From Norana najaformis (Eukaryota > Annelida > Clitellata > Crassiclitellata > Hormogastridae): a stretch of 64,000 nt of DNA. Each line of letters begins with the position of its first letter. The stretch's first letter is position 1. Below, one piece after another: positions 22,301-32,091 of the stretch. The position numbers were made by a program, and so were the translations under genes. The notes under the pieces are model-generated. The model did not search any database. It was not told the DNA's origin and saw only the letters and a list, made by a program, of their open reading frames with translations. Location: assembly GCA_964023275.1 (NCBI GenBank), contig OZ029918.1, forward strand, positions 17,168,361 to 17,232,360, in the 5' to 3' direction.

Positions 22301-24430
22301 GAAAAAGTAAGTCGAAAATAACACCTAAATTACGGACAGAGGAGTTAGTATTAAAGGTGTGGGTGGAGGCAGTGTCCAGGCTGAGGGAGATAGAGGGGTA
22401 AGGAATTTTCTTGAGCTGGTCACGTAGGCCTATAAGTATGAATTCAGTTTTAGATGGGTTCAGGCATAAGAGATTAGACGTCATCCAAGAGGAGATTTGT
22501 TTAACCACACAAAGAAGATGATCTGTAGATTCATTGAAACAATTTGGAGAGAAAGAGATGAATAGTTGGATGTCATCAGCATAGAGGTGATGGTCAACGG
22601 AGGATGCTTTAATAAGTGAACTAAGTGGGGTAGTGTAGAGGATAAACAGAAGAGGTCCAAGAACGGAGCCTTGTGGAACTCCGCAAGTGAGAGGGCATGA
22701 CTTAGAAGAGGCTTCCGAAGTTTTAACAGAGAAAGAGCGGGAGGACAGATAAGACTGTATCCATAGGAGAGCAGTGTCAGCAAAACCAAACCAGGTTGAA
22801 AGTCGGTGGAGTAAGATATTGTGATCTATGGTGTCGAAGGCTGCAGAGATATCGAGGAGACAGAGGCAAGAAACCTGTTGATGAGAAATGGCAGAAACAA
22901 GCTTGTTGTAGAGAGATGTCAGCAGAGTTTCGGTTGAGTGGCGTTTAGTAAAACCAGACTGGTGTGGGTTAATGAGTGAGTTAGAAGCTAAATAGTTATT
23001 GATTCGAGAGAGGACAATCCGTTCAGTTAATTTGGAGATGAAAGTCAGGTTAAAAACAGGCCGGTAGTTAGAAAGGATTTCCTTGTCGAGAGATGATTTC
23101 TTGAGAAGAGGGGTAACAAGAGAGTGTTTAAAAAGAAGGGGAAAATTTCCAGTAGAGAGGGAGAGGTTAACTATTTTGGTAATGATTGGAACAAGGACAG
23201 ATGCACTGTCTTTCAATAAGGAGGTAGATATAGGGTCAAGTTCACACTGTTTGTTTGGGAGAGATTTTAGCAGATTTAGTATTTCGGTCTCTGATGTAGG
23301 TTGAAAAGCAGAAAATGTGGATCGAGGTGGGGAAGGTGGGCTGTCATAGGTGGAAGAGAGAGCATCAGCAGTTGGATTGTTGGAAGTTTTGGAAAGTAGA
23401 GATTGAAGAGAGAGACGGAGGGTACTAATTTTGTTCGAAAAGAAAGAACAGAACGAGTCGGCTATTGAAGAAGACGGAAGAGAATTTGGAAGTGGGCTAG
23501 ATGAGTTCCGATGGAGGAGTTGGTTAATGGTTTTCCAGAGAAGGCGAGGGCTAGAGGATCGAGAACGAACTAGTGAGGAGTAAAATCTCTGTTTAGCTGC
23601 AGTAAGAAGGCGATGGTATTTATTTGTGGCAGATTTAAGGGCAGAGAGAAGTTGAGGATCCCTGGTGCGTTTGTAGGCACGCTCAAGGCGTCGCCGGAAA
23701 GATTCGAAGGCCTGGAGATAGGAAATGAACCAAGGATTGTTAGAGTGAGAACGGGATTTGGTAATAATAGGAGCATGCTTGTCAAGGATAGTGGAAAGAG
23801 TGGTGTTATAGGAAGAGAGAAGGTCATTCAGGGAGGAGGGTGGATTTAAAACGAGGTCAGAACAGGAAATATCTTGTATGAAGGCTTCAATATTTATTGA
23901 ACTGATGCGACGAAAAGAATGAAAGACAGGATCAGGACGTGGTGTCGGAAGAATGTTAAGATATGTAAAGATGGGGTAATGATCAGATGGCGTGTCAAAA
24001 GAGAAAGATATATCAGGTGATAGATTGGAGAATGATGATATGATAATAAGGTCAAGTGTGTGATTGTGAATGTGGGTGGGGAATTTGACATGTTGAACCA
24101 GATTAGTTGAGGACAATAGGGTGAGGAATTCAGAAGCAAATGTGTCAGAGGGGTTATCGACATGTATATTGAAGTCACCTATAATCAGAAATTCATGAGG
24201 TGTAGTGGCGGCAGTAGAGAGGAGGGTGGTAAATTCTTTCAAGAAGACAGATGGAGGACTTGAATATGAAGAGGAGGATGGAGGGCGATATACATTAAAG
24301 ATAGTCAGATGTGTGTGAGGAAGTTTAAGCGTAACTGATGCACATTCAAAAGAGTGGAAACAGTAACCAGGTGAGTCTAAAACTGTGGCAGGTTCTTGGG
24401 TGAGAAAGGCAATACCACCGCCAGTTGGAT
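22300..24430 (-). CDS. LINE A endonuclease C-terminal part and reverse transcriptase
   Basis: After the shift the frame stays open for about 700 codons. The motifs, in order, are GDFNIHV and SDHYPI (endonuclease catalytic Asn/Asp/His), a linker rich in Ser/Leu, then the RT palm motifs DISAAFDTIDH, GVPQGSVLGP and YADD. All catalytic aspartates expected of the RT are present. The frame is lost near 22300 at a T5 run. Confidence 0.92.
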
Positions 24431-25006
24431 TTTATGAGAGGGGCTAGATGGTTTGCAGGGACGAGGTGTACTGTAAAGATGGTAGCCAGGAGGAATACAG
24501 TCTTCATATTGAGCAAGAGTGGTGTTTAAATTAAACCAGGTTTCAGATAAGGCAAATATGTCAGGCGGGTGAGAAGAGAGGGCTATATCACTGATTTCTT
24601 GTGAATGTGTAGGATGTAGTAATGATCGAATATTTAGCGTGCAAAGTAAGAAGCGGCTGTTGTCAGTATTTTGAGCATTGTCGAGGATGTTGGAAGAAGA
24701 AATTCTGGAAGGAGGAGGATAGGTAGGAGGTGAGGGAGGAGGACATGAATAAAAATCCAGTGGGCCAGGATTTGGGTGGATGTCCCCGGAAAGCAGGATT
24801 AGTATGTTGAAGATGGTATGGCGGGTGAGGTGCTGTGGTGGTCGCCTGAGAGATGAAGTTAGGAAGAACGATAAAGGAATAAAACACATACGTCCATATT
24901 GCATAGTCGTTGTGCCAAACTGGGCGCAGTAAGAATGTTTGGCTGTAGGAACAATGTAGGGCAAGCTGGTGTGGAAGGGTTGGCAACTAATATGGAAGGC
25001 GATCAT
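24427..25006 (-). CDS. LINE A N-terminal segment with 2A-like motif and start of endonuclease
   Basis: The ATG at 25006 begins about 70 residues with hydrophobic patches, ending HTIFNILILLSGDIHPNPGP (the last proline codon at 24763-24761). This fits the 2A-like consensus D-x-(E/H)-x-N-P-G-P, where the ribosome can skip the final Gly-Pro bond. Such motifs are known near the N-termini of some APE-type retrotransposons. The endonuclease then starts (CTLNIRSLLHP, LSETWFNLNTTLAQYEDCIP). The frame shifts near 24427 at an AAAA run. Confidence 0.85.
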
Positions 25007-25374
25007 GAAACGTAAGAAGAATGATTGAATTGTACATTATGTGATCTAAGATGACGTGGCAGTTTGATGAAGCTAAAATGGCGGAAGGTAAAGACGCAGG
25101 CGAACGAGTGCAAAAAGGACAAAAATTAGGCGAATCTTAAGTTGATTAAATGTTGAAACAAATAGGAACGAACTCACCAAAGACAGAGCATAAATCCGGT
25201 AAGAAAGAAAAATTAAAAAATTCAGAAAAGACGTCGAAAAGTTAGAAAATATAGAATTGAGAAATAAAGCGCAGACGCCGCGACCCCGGTTCCCTTCTGA
25301 AGAGGAGTCCATGGTTTAACGATACTTAAGCCAACAGGTTCAGCAATGAAACCTGTAAAACACAGGAAGGAATA

Positions 25375-26252
25375 ATGAAACATACGATGTCTGATTTGTT
25401 AAGAACGACTGAAAATTTAAGTGAGATACATGAAGAAGTCAACAGGACTTTAGATCACTTAATGCAAAATAAGAAGAGCATGGAAGTAATTTGTCAATTG
25501 GCTCAGAGAGAGATTGAGCAATGGCAGAAAGTATATAAGGACTTTACTGACCACAGTGGGGTTGAATATGATGAGAGTGGAAGCACAGAAATGATGGTCA
25601 ATTCAATATTTGCTGAAGATGTAATGAGAAACCTAGAGCGTAGTGTTGACGGAATATCGAAACCCAAGGATGTTTTTGACGTAATTAACGACAGTGTGAT
25701 TAGAAGTGAGACTACAGGTGTCGCTGAAAGGTTACCTGAACCGAATTTAACGTTTAATGAGTCATTGAATCGGAAAAGTAATTCGGCAGGTTCCGTGGAA
25801 ATGCCGGGAGTAGGTTTGGTGAGTAGAGACGAGATTTGACCTCCATATCCGTGATTTAAGAGGAAAGTGATGGAGAGAGTTGAAGAATCGACTGATAATG
25901 GGGAAATAGACCCTGGTGATTGTGAAATGAGTCACAAGAAATGTGAGGTAGCAGGTGGAATAAAAGGTTCTCAGCTACAGAATATGGATAGAAGTGGGCA
26001 ATTTGTTCCACTGAGTTACTTGGAGAACGGATTTCACTGGAGGAGAAAAGGAAGGTTTGACAGGCAAAAGGGAGTGCCTCGTCAGCACAAGCTGATTTAG
26101 GAGGATTATGGACAGACTAAGTGCATGTCTTGATGATTGGAATGCAAGAGTTTGGAATTAGTGTCTAGTGCATAGAATTGTTGTTTTAAGGTGCATTATA
26201 TTAAGGGCACTGATCAATTAATTGCAGATTATTTAAGTAGGGAACTAGACTG
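25375..26252 (+). pseudogene. LTR-retrotransposon interior remnant ending in RNase H
   Basis: At 26188-26252 the plus strand reads KVHYIKGTDQLIADYLSREL, the end of a Ty3/gypsy RNase H (HxxGxxNxxADxLSR type). Upstream, DRLSACLDDWNARVWN fits the preceding segment. Two open frames before it (25375-25839, coiled-coil-like and acidic; 25867-26100, basic end) match nothing I recognise and may be gag-side or novel parts brought close by an internal deletion. A stop follows, then 150 bp of non-coding DNA and the 3' LTR. Confidence 0.6.
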
Positions 26253-26393
26253 AGTAAGAATGTAGTGTAGTGTAAAGTAATGAGTAATTAAGTGTTAAGT
26301 GTGAATAAGTTTATGTTTTGACTGTTGGTTCTTTTCGAACAAACGCGAATTTGGTTTGGAGGTAATTTAAAATTTGTGCCAAATTTTCTGAAT

Positions 26394-26398
26394 GGGGG
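26394..26398 (+). other. polypurine tract before the 3' LTR
   Basis: GAATGGGGGTATA lies immediately before the LTR start TGTAGCGATTC, the expected position of the plus-strand primer in LTR elements. Confidence 0.6.
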
Positions 26399-26402
26399 TA
26401 TA

Positions 26403-26625
26403 TGTAGCGATTCTTTTATTTATTCGCGTTTCTATTTGTTGAGTTAAGATAAGGAACGGCTGAATGACTTACTTGGTGTGTATAGTAGTTTAGTGCAGAT
26501 GGTAATAGTAAATTTCTGTGTAAAGGCTGTAGTTGATATAGTATTGTAGGCAGGCCAACTTATATGAGTTATAGCTAAACAATAGCAAATGGCCAACTTA
26601 GGTAGGAATAGGGTTTTTACTCGGT
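26403..26625 (+). mobile_element. 3' LTR fragment (family TGTAGCGAT)
   Basis: It matches 15042-15240 and 17372-17563 closely (GCGTTTCTATTTGTTGAGTT, AAGGCTGTAGTTGATATAGT). The match to 15042 breaks near 26620, and a LINE A tail follows at 26652. Confidence 0.75.
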
Positions 26626-26651
26626 ATACGGTATGCAGACTAAAATGAGGA

Positions 26652-27055
26652 TAATCGTAATCGTATTCTCAAGATTTGTACGGTGCCCAATGAAAGCTAA
26701 GGCGCGGGAACCAGCTTATTCACAGGCGCTGTCAAAACAAAATCGATAGGCAGGAAGGGTTCGGTTCCATGTCAAGATCCAAGAGTCAGGCAGGCAGACA
26801 GTCAGATGGCTACGGTTGGTGATTTTTGGAATTGGATCTGTATAATAGATAAGAAGAAGAGGAACCAGGATAGGATTTGCGAAAGAGGAGTGTTTTATTG
26901 AGTGAAAGATTGCAGAGATTGCACAGAGTGAACAGTTGGTGAGTTCGTATGATGGGTCAATAATTGTTGTAATTCTAGCAGGAGTTCATTCCAGAGGGGT
27001 GAAGCAGCGATTTCCAAATTTTAAGGATGAAGTGACGGAAGGGCGGAGGTTTCTT
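26652..27055 (-). mobile_element. LINE family A 3' fragment
   Basis: On the plus strand it starts ATAATCGTAATCGTATTC, then AACCAGCTTATTCACAGGCG, CAAAATCGATAGGCA and the degraded C-terminal coding region (GTGACGGAAGGGCGGAGG). It is the same order as 21484-21900. Confidence 0.85.
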
Positions 27056-27420
27056 TAATATAGGATGAACTCTAGCATGAGCAAAACAGATGGGAAGGAT
27101 CCCTCACATAAAGAGAAATTGATAATTGACGTGATGGTTGGACCTAGGACATTAAAGCACTCTTTCAGAAGATAAGTAGGAATGGTGTCCAGGAGGCAGC
27201 TCTTGTTAGATGAAGAAAGGTTTGCTGCAAGGTTTGTTTGCTGAAAGTAGTCTAAGACAGGAGGTGAAAACTAGGATGAAGAAATTTATCACACATAGAG
27301 TAACAAACTTCAACCTTACACCAGAAATGATGTCTGCAAAGAATTTTGTCTGGTCCAGGAACTCTGAACATCGTGTAATCTGTCAATTCTAGATGGGAGG
27401 AATCCGTTGGTTGGATGGGT
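27056..27420 (-). mobile_element. LINE reverse-transcriptase N-terminal fragment
   Basis: The minus strand encodes LLKECFNVLGPTITSIINFS and LCEGSFPSVLL, the segment before RT motif 1 in L2-like elements. It is dead and truncated on both sides. Confidence 0.6.
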
Positions 27421-27465
27421 GAGCCCTCCTCTGGTGATTGTTCTAGTTATCTGTGTTTTGTTTCG

Positions 27466-27720
27466 CAATCGTAAGCTCCAAGTTTATAAAGCGCCACTTA
27501 AAAGCTAAGCACATGGCACTTTCTTATTCACGAGCGCTGCGTCAAGTCAGTTGGGTTTTCCAAAGATGCCATGTCAAGAACCAAGTCCACTTGCCAAAAG
27601 ACCAGAGAGAGAAAGAGGCGTCCAGGTCTCAGCTCCATAAAGAACACAGAACACAAAAAGCTCATTCGCTTTGATGGAGGACGAGCGGCTAGAAGATGTT
27701 ATAGAATTATTATTCTGAAT
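27466..27720 (-). mobile_element. LINE 3' tail (family G)
   Basis: Plus-strand order: GCAATCGTAAGCTCC, AAGCGCCACTTAAAAGC, TTATTCACGAGCGCTGCGTC, CATGTCAAGAACCAAGTCCA. The same order occurs at 38090-38260, a different subfamily from A. Confidence 0.65.
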
Positions 27721-28120
27721 GACTGCAGAGAATACTGGTGAATTGAAGGTTAGTAATCGAAAATGTACTATTACCGTTTACAAGTTCTAGTATCTGAGCT
27801 ATCATTAACAGTTTTGATTATGCGTAAAATCCGGCTTGGTCTAACCCAGTTTTGTAAAATCCAGCCCTGTACAATAATATCAGTTATATCGACATCACAG
27901 ACAGCTAACTAACAGCCATAATATTTTCTCGAGTTGCTGAAAATTATGGTTACGAACATTGATGTAAATAATTTTAAGCAAACTGGTAGAAAAGGCCCGT
28001 AAGTGGACCGTTTATACTAGCTCTGAATAAGACTACCATAGTCGCGACGTCAAAGAATTTTCTGGTAAAAGTAATAAACTATAAAAACATCGTAGCAGCT
28101 CTTTTCATAATAACGCACCT
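27721..28120. other. no gene recognised
   Basis: AT-rich sequence with no supported ORF, repeat or RNA gene. Confidence 0.35.
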
Positions 28121-28620
28121 GAACAGGTATGTATGTATGTATGTATGTATGCATGTATGTATCACTAAATTTGTAAAGTGCTTTTTAATTAACTCACAAA
28201 GGCGCTGCAGCACGGCTACCTAACGGTCTCTAAATAAGAACGTCTTGAGGCGGTCAGAAAATGTTTCTTGAACTGTTGAACAGGCGAGGGATCGGATGTC
28301 TGGTGGAAGAGTGTTCCAGAGAGACGGCCCAACAGTGAAGAAGGCGCGGCCCGCCCAAGCAGACGTACGAGAACGCGGTACAATGAGTTGACCATGTGTC
28401 GCCGATCGTAGTCTCTGTCGACCAGGTTGATCAGCAATCGGCTTGATGAGCTCATTGATATAATCCGGCGCTGAGCCAACGATCGAGGACCTGACCATGA
28501 GGAATATTTTGAACTGTACCCTCTTCTCGGCTGGAAGCCAGTGTAGGGCGTCTCGTATGTAGGTAGTAACAGGTATAGTAATTGACAGGGTAGGTATGTT
28601 TCCTCTTATCCATGATTAAT
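28121..28620 (-). mobile_element. L2-like LINE 3' fragment with (ATAC)n tail
   Basis: The frame at 28220-28498 (minus) reads GSAPDYINELIKPIADQPGR, QRLRSATHGQLIVPRSRT, VGPSLWNTLPPDIRSLAC and FSDRLKTFLFRDR, then a stop. This is the intact L2-type C-terminus. The 3' end is an ATAC microsatellite at 28129-28161. It is 5' truncated. Confidence 0.85.
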
Positions 28621-29069
28621 GGATAGGTGTTCATATGCCGACGTGGTTAGTAGGCATCATGATGGTCAGGGTTACCAACCAAGGGGAGATCCTCAGGTAC
28701 TGACAGGAACCATGGTAGAACCATCGGGGGGGAGTGATATGGACAGTTACATATCCAAACATAATGTAGCCATAATGTACAGGGATGCATTGTATTCGGT
28801 TTGCTGAGATACTGCATTAATAATAAGTTAATTACAAACTGATAATTCTTTGTTAACTGCAGACATTTTCTCAGACGAAAGACGGTGCTATTCTTTGCCA
28901 ACACAGAACAAGGATGAAAGACGCAAGACTTCAGGTCCAAGTGACTTGTTTTCAACACCTGACGATGGGCGGTCTCAGCCCATCTTCCAATTGTATCCCC
29001 TGAAAGGACAAACAGCGTAAACGCTAGTTTAGATCTGTCTGGTTTGCACTGTACCTATGGTTAGAATAT
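28621..29069. other. no gene recognised
   Basis: Possible outer part of the hAT element that follows, but no inverted repeat or coding match is visible. Confidence 0.3.
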
Positions 29070-29592
29070 TCACAGATGAAAAATGCTGCTTTTTGCTTTG
29101 TGGACTGAGTTCAGAGCAATGTAATCAGTATTCATTTGCAAAGTGAAACCGCAGCAAAAGCAAACAAGCGAGAATAGGCATTATGTTGAAACTGCTGGTA
29201 AGACTATTACTTACTGCCACACAAAATATAGGACAACGAGGACATAGGGAAGTAGCTGTTGCACTTGGCAAAAGCCCTGGTACTTTTAGGAAAATTTTAC
29301 AACTAGTTCTAAGACATGAAAATTCAATATTGGAACGTTCTACAGTTGGGTCACAAGTTAATCACTATACTAGCAAGGACATCCAACATGAAATCTTGGT
29401 TACACTGGATCACATAACTGAAGAGGTTAAGGAATCTATTTTTCTATCCTTGTAGATGAAACCAAGAATATTAATGAATAAGAACAACTCTTGTTATACG
29501 ATTTTTTGTGAACAAGAAAGTGAATGAATGCTTTCTAGATTTCAAACCTGCAAATGGAAACATTAGATGCCCAGTCGTTGTCAGGGCTTATT
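29070..29592 (+). pseudogene. ZMYM1-like hAT transposase, 5' half (interrupted by a transposon)
   Basis: Reading frames contain VALGKSPGTFRKILQLVLRH, YTSKDIQHEILVTLDHITEE and VKESIF, then a shifted DETKNINE (the family's DEtTDxSNKEQ catalytic block, degraded) and VNKKVNECFLDFKPAN. The match stops exactly at the inverted-repeat end at 29593 and resumes at 32211. Confidence 0.75.
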
Positions 29593-29725
29593 ACACTGGC
29601 CAACAGAAAAAATTTTTTTTCTTGTTGCCTTCGGTTTTAGACCTGTTCTTGGGGTAATTTTGGGCGCTGATTCAGAAAATGTCATTGGATTGAGTGCATC
29701 AGGTCTAGTTTCTGAGATATCGTCG
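29593..29725 (+). repeat. left terminal inverted repeat of the unnamed transposon, copy 1
   Basis: Starts ACACTGGCCAACAG and runs to CAGGTCTAGTTTCTGAGATA. Pairs with 32092-32210. Confidence 0.82.
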
Positions 29726-29819
29726 ATTTTGTCAAGAAAACCCAGTCCACTCTTTAAACGATGTCTTTGACAAAACTAAAATGTCATAATAAGCTTTATT
29801 TATGGCTAATTATAATTCT

Positions 29820-30025
29820 TGCTGATTCATATAATGCCTACATCCTTATAATGTAAAATCAGCATATCTTGCCGCGTGCTGAGATATTGCTGATTCAACG
29901 AAATAACTATTCCGTAGCCTACAGCTTACTCAGCACTAAATTCATGGCCTCATTTAGAATTTATTTGTGCTTATACAGCGTTTCATGGTTTCGAACTATG
30001 TAAATAGATTATGCTGAAGTCAGCA
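29820..30025 (+). promoter_or_regulatory. cluster of TGCTGA/TCAGCA sites upstream of the TATA box
   Basis: Seven copies of TGCTGA or its complement occur at 29820, 29859, 29877, 29888, 29930, 30012 and 30020. The last two form the palindrome TGCTGAAGTCAGCA, one base from a Maf recognition element. AATCAGCATATCT (29857) and AGATATTGCTGATT (29883) also form a hairpin. Confidence 0.65.
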
Positions 30026-30034
30026 TTTATAGCC

Positions 30035-30042
30035 TATATAAA
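30035..30042 (+). promoter_or_regulatory. TATA box of the transposon gene
   Basis: TATATAAA lies 10 bp after the Maf-like palindrome and 164 bp before the ATG. Copy 2 has TATATAAA 123 bp before its ATG. Confidence 0.65.
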
Positions 30043-30198
30043 CCGCCTCCTGAAAGCTAGAGCAGCCGCAGTCGTCTTAGGGCATATTAAGAGTTGGTCA
30101 CAAGAACAATCTGTGAATGTGAACATTAAATAACTACATGTTCTTACTATTTTTTAGGTTAGTCACTTAATTCCTTAGATGCGAACATCCTTAAGGTT

Positions 30199-31893
30199 AT
30201 GGCTACTTCCAGACGGAGCTGCATTAACCATCCAGACATATTCTGCTACATTTGTGGGGAATACACACTAAAAGCAAACAGGAAACCGATTTCTGAGTTT
30301 GTAAAAAGAGCACATGTAGGTTATTTTGGTGTCAAACTTGGAGATCAAGATAAGCAATGGGCTCCTCATACAGTATGCAAAACTTGTATTGAACAATTGC
30401 GCCACTGGACAATTGGAAAGAGAAGCTGCCTGAAATTTGGTGTACCGATGGTTTGGAGGGAACAGATAAACCACTTGGACGACTGTTACTTTTGTATGGT
30501 TAATATCATAGGCATCAATCGAAATAATCGTCACAAGTTGTCTTACCCTGATATACCTTCAGCCAGGAGACCTGTTCCGCATTCGGATATTGTACCAGTT
30601 CCACCTTTTCGCGAACTACCTCAGCTCTCAGACGATGACACTTGCATGTCCAATATCGGACAAGATGAAGAAAGTGGGGGCAGTGACAGTGATTTCCAAT
30701 CAACTTCGCACAGTGAACGTTTTGACCAAAAAGAGTTGAGTGATCTGATCAGGGACTTAAATCTTTCCAAAGAGTCCTCTGAATTGCTTGCGTCCAGACT
30801 AAAGGAAAAGAATGCACTTCAGCCTGGAACGAAAATTACAATTTATAGAAACAGAGAAAAGGATTTGCTGCCATTCTTTACCGAAGACAACAACCTAGTA
30901 TTCTGTAATGACATCAGCAACTTATTGAAGAAAATTGGTCTGTCGGATTACAGCCCAGATGAGTGGCGTCTTTTTATCGACAGTTCAAAACGTAGTCTGA
31001 AATGTGTGCTTTTAAATAACGGCAACAAATTTGGTTCTATTCCAATCGGTCACTCCACCAGGATGAAAGAAGAGTACAATGCCATCTCTTTAGTACTGGA
31101 AAAGATAAAATACAAAGAACATCAATGGGTAATTTGTGTAGACTTGAAGATGGTAAATTTCCTCCTTGGTCAACAAAGTGGCTACACAAAGTATCCCTGC
31201 TTTTTGTGTCTTTGGGACAGTAGAGCCAAGCATGAACATTGGACAAGAAAAGATTGGCCTTCGAGGAAAGACATGGTGGTTGGAGCTCAAAATGTAATCA
31301 AGGAATCTTTGGTGGCACGAGATAGGATCATACTGCCACCACTACATATAAAGCTAGGCCTGATGAAACAATTTGTCAGGGCTTTGAATAAAGAAGGTTC
31401 ATGCTTCGAATACATAGTACACAAGTTACCAGGAATTACAATGGAAAAATTGAAGGCTGGAATCTTCGATGGTCCACAGATCAGGCAACTTATGAATGAC
31501 CCACTTTTCATACCATCAATGAATGAAATCGAATCTTGTGCCTGGTCTTCCTTTGTTCTTGTAACTAAAACTTTTCTTGGCAACAAGAAGGCAGACAATT
31601 ATGCACAACTAGTAGAGGATATGCTTCTTCATTTCAACAAGCTTGGCTGCAACATGAGCATTAAAGTCCATTATCTCCACAGTCACTTAGATCGCTTTCC
31701 AGAGAATCTTGGTGACTTCAGCGAAGAGCAAGGTGAAAGATTTCACCAAGACATCAAAACAATGGAAAATCGATATCAAGGAAGATGGGATGCACACATG
31801 ATGGCAGACTATTGCTGGAATATTATGCGCGATTGTTCCGGCAGATGCCACACTCAGAAATCGTACAAAAGGAGCTTCTTCGGTGTCGAATGA
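30199..31893 (+). CDS. 564-residue protein of the unnamed TIR transposon (putative transposase)
   Basis: I cannot name this family, although similar uncharacterised multi-copy proteins exist in other invertebrates (recollection, unchecked). The N-terminus has a treble-clef-like cysteine set resembling ZAD fingers: C16-x2-C19, C60-x2-C63, and a further C96-x2-C99. An acidic linker follows (about 141-175). The second half, best conserved between the two copies here, has FIDSSKRSLKCVLLNNGN (257-274), VICVDLK (311-317), PCFLCLWDSR (333-342, a C-x2-C inside), LPPLHIKLGLMKQFV (379-393) and GERFHQDI (512-519). D261, D315 and E513 could be the acidic residues of an RNase H-like DDE core; this is inference from order and conservation. 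The frame is intact, lies between inverted repeats and follows its own TATA box. Confidence 0.8.
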   Translation: MATSRRSCINHPDIFCYICGEYTLKANRKPISEFVKRAHVGYFGVKLGDQDKQWAPHTVCKTCIEQLRHWTIGKRSCLKFGVPMVWREQINHLDDCYFCMVNIIGINRNNRHKLSYPDIPSARRPVPHSDIVPVPPFRELPQLSDDDTCMSNIGQDEESGGSDSDFQSTSHSERFDQKELSDLIRDLNLSKESSELLASRLKEKNALQPGTKITIYRNREKDLLPFFTEDNNLVFCNDISNLLKKIGLSDYSPDEWRLFIDSSKRSLKCVLLNNGNKFGSIPIGHSTRMKEEYNAISLVLEKIKYKEHQWVICVDLKMVNFLLGQQSGYTKYPCFLCLWDSRAKHEHWTRKDWPSRKDMVVGAQNVIKESLVARDRIILPPLHIKLGLMKQFVRALNKEGSCFEYIVHKLPGITMEKLKAGIFDGPQIRQLMNDPLFIPSMNEIESCAWSSFVLVTKTFLGNKKADNYAQLVEDMLLHFNKLGCNMSIKVHYLHSHLDRFPENLGDFSEEQGERFHQDIKTMENRYQGRWDAHMMADYCWNIMRDCSGRCHTQKSYKRSFFGVE

Positions 31894-32091
31894 CTTGAAA
31901 TTTTTATAACAAACTTGTTCTGTTTGGTATCATATAAGTACAGTTTCAGGTACTACCATTTTCTTTTAAGTATTTGTATTATTATGTTTACTTAGTGTAT
32001 CACATAATAAATTGAGCACTACATAATTATAGCTATAGCCTTATGTTTTATGGGCGAGCAGAGGCAAGGACTGGTATATGGCATAATGTTC

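Larger units (their letters stand above)
21484..25312 (-). mobile_element. near-complete APE-type non-LTR retrotransposon (family A, L2/CR1-like)
   Basis: A 3.8-kb element. From 5' (25312) to 3' (21484) it has a 5' UTR, an N-terminal segment ending in the 2A-like SGDIHPNPGP, an apurinic endonuclease (LCTLNIRSLLHP, SETWFN, IIGDFNIHVDNPSD, SDHYPIF), a reverse transcriptase (SNYRPVFNLTFISKL, LLDISAAFDTIDHNI, GVPQGSVLGPLLF, HLYADDIQLF), a C-terminal domain (LDYCNSLFLNIDTTQINRLQ, ITPVLKSLHWL, APPLWNKLPPEL) and a 3' UTR ending in GATTACGATTACGATTA. Only two frameshifts interrupt it, near 24427 and 22300. At least six truncated relatives lie elsewhere in the window, so the family was active. The 5' limit is taken where similarity to coding or UTR-like sequence ends and is approximate. 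Confidence 0.93.
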
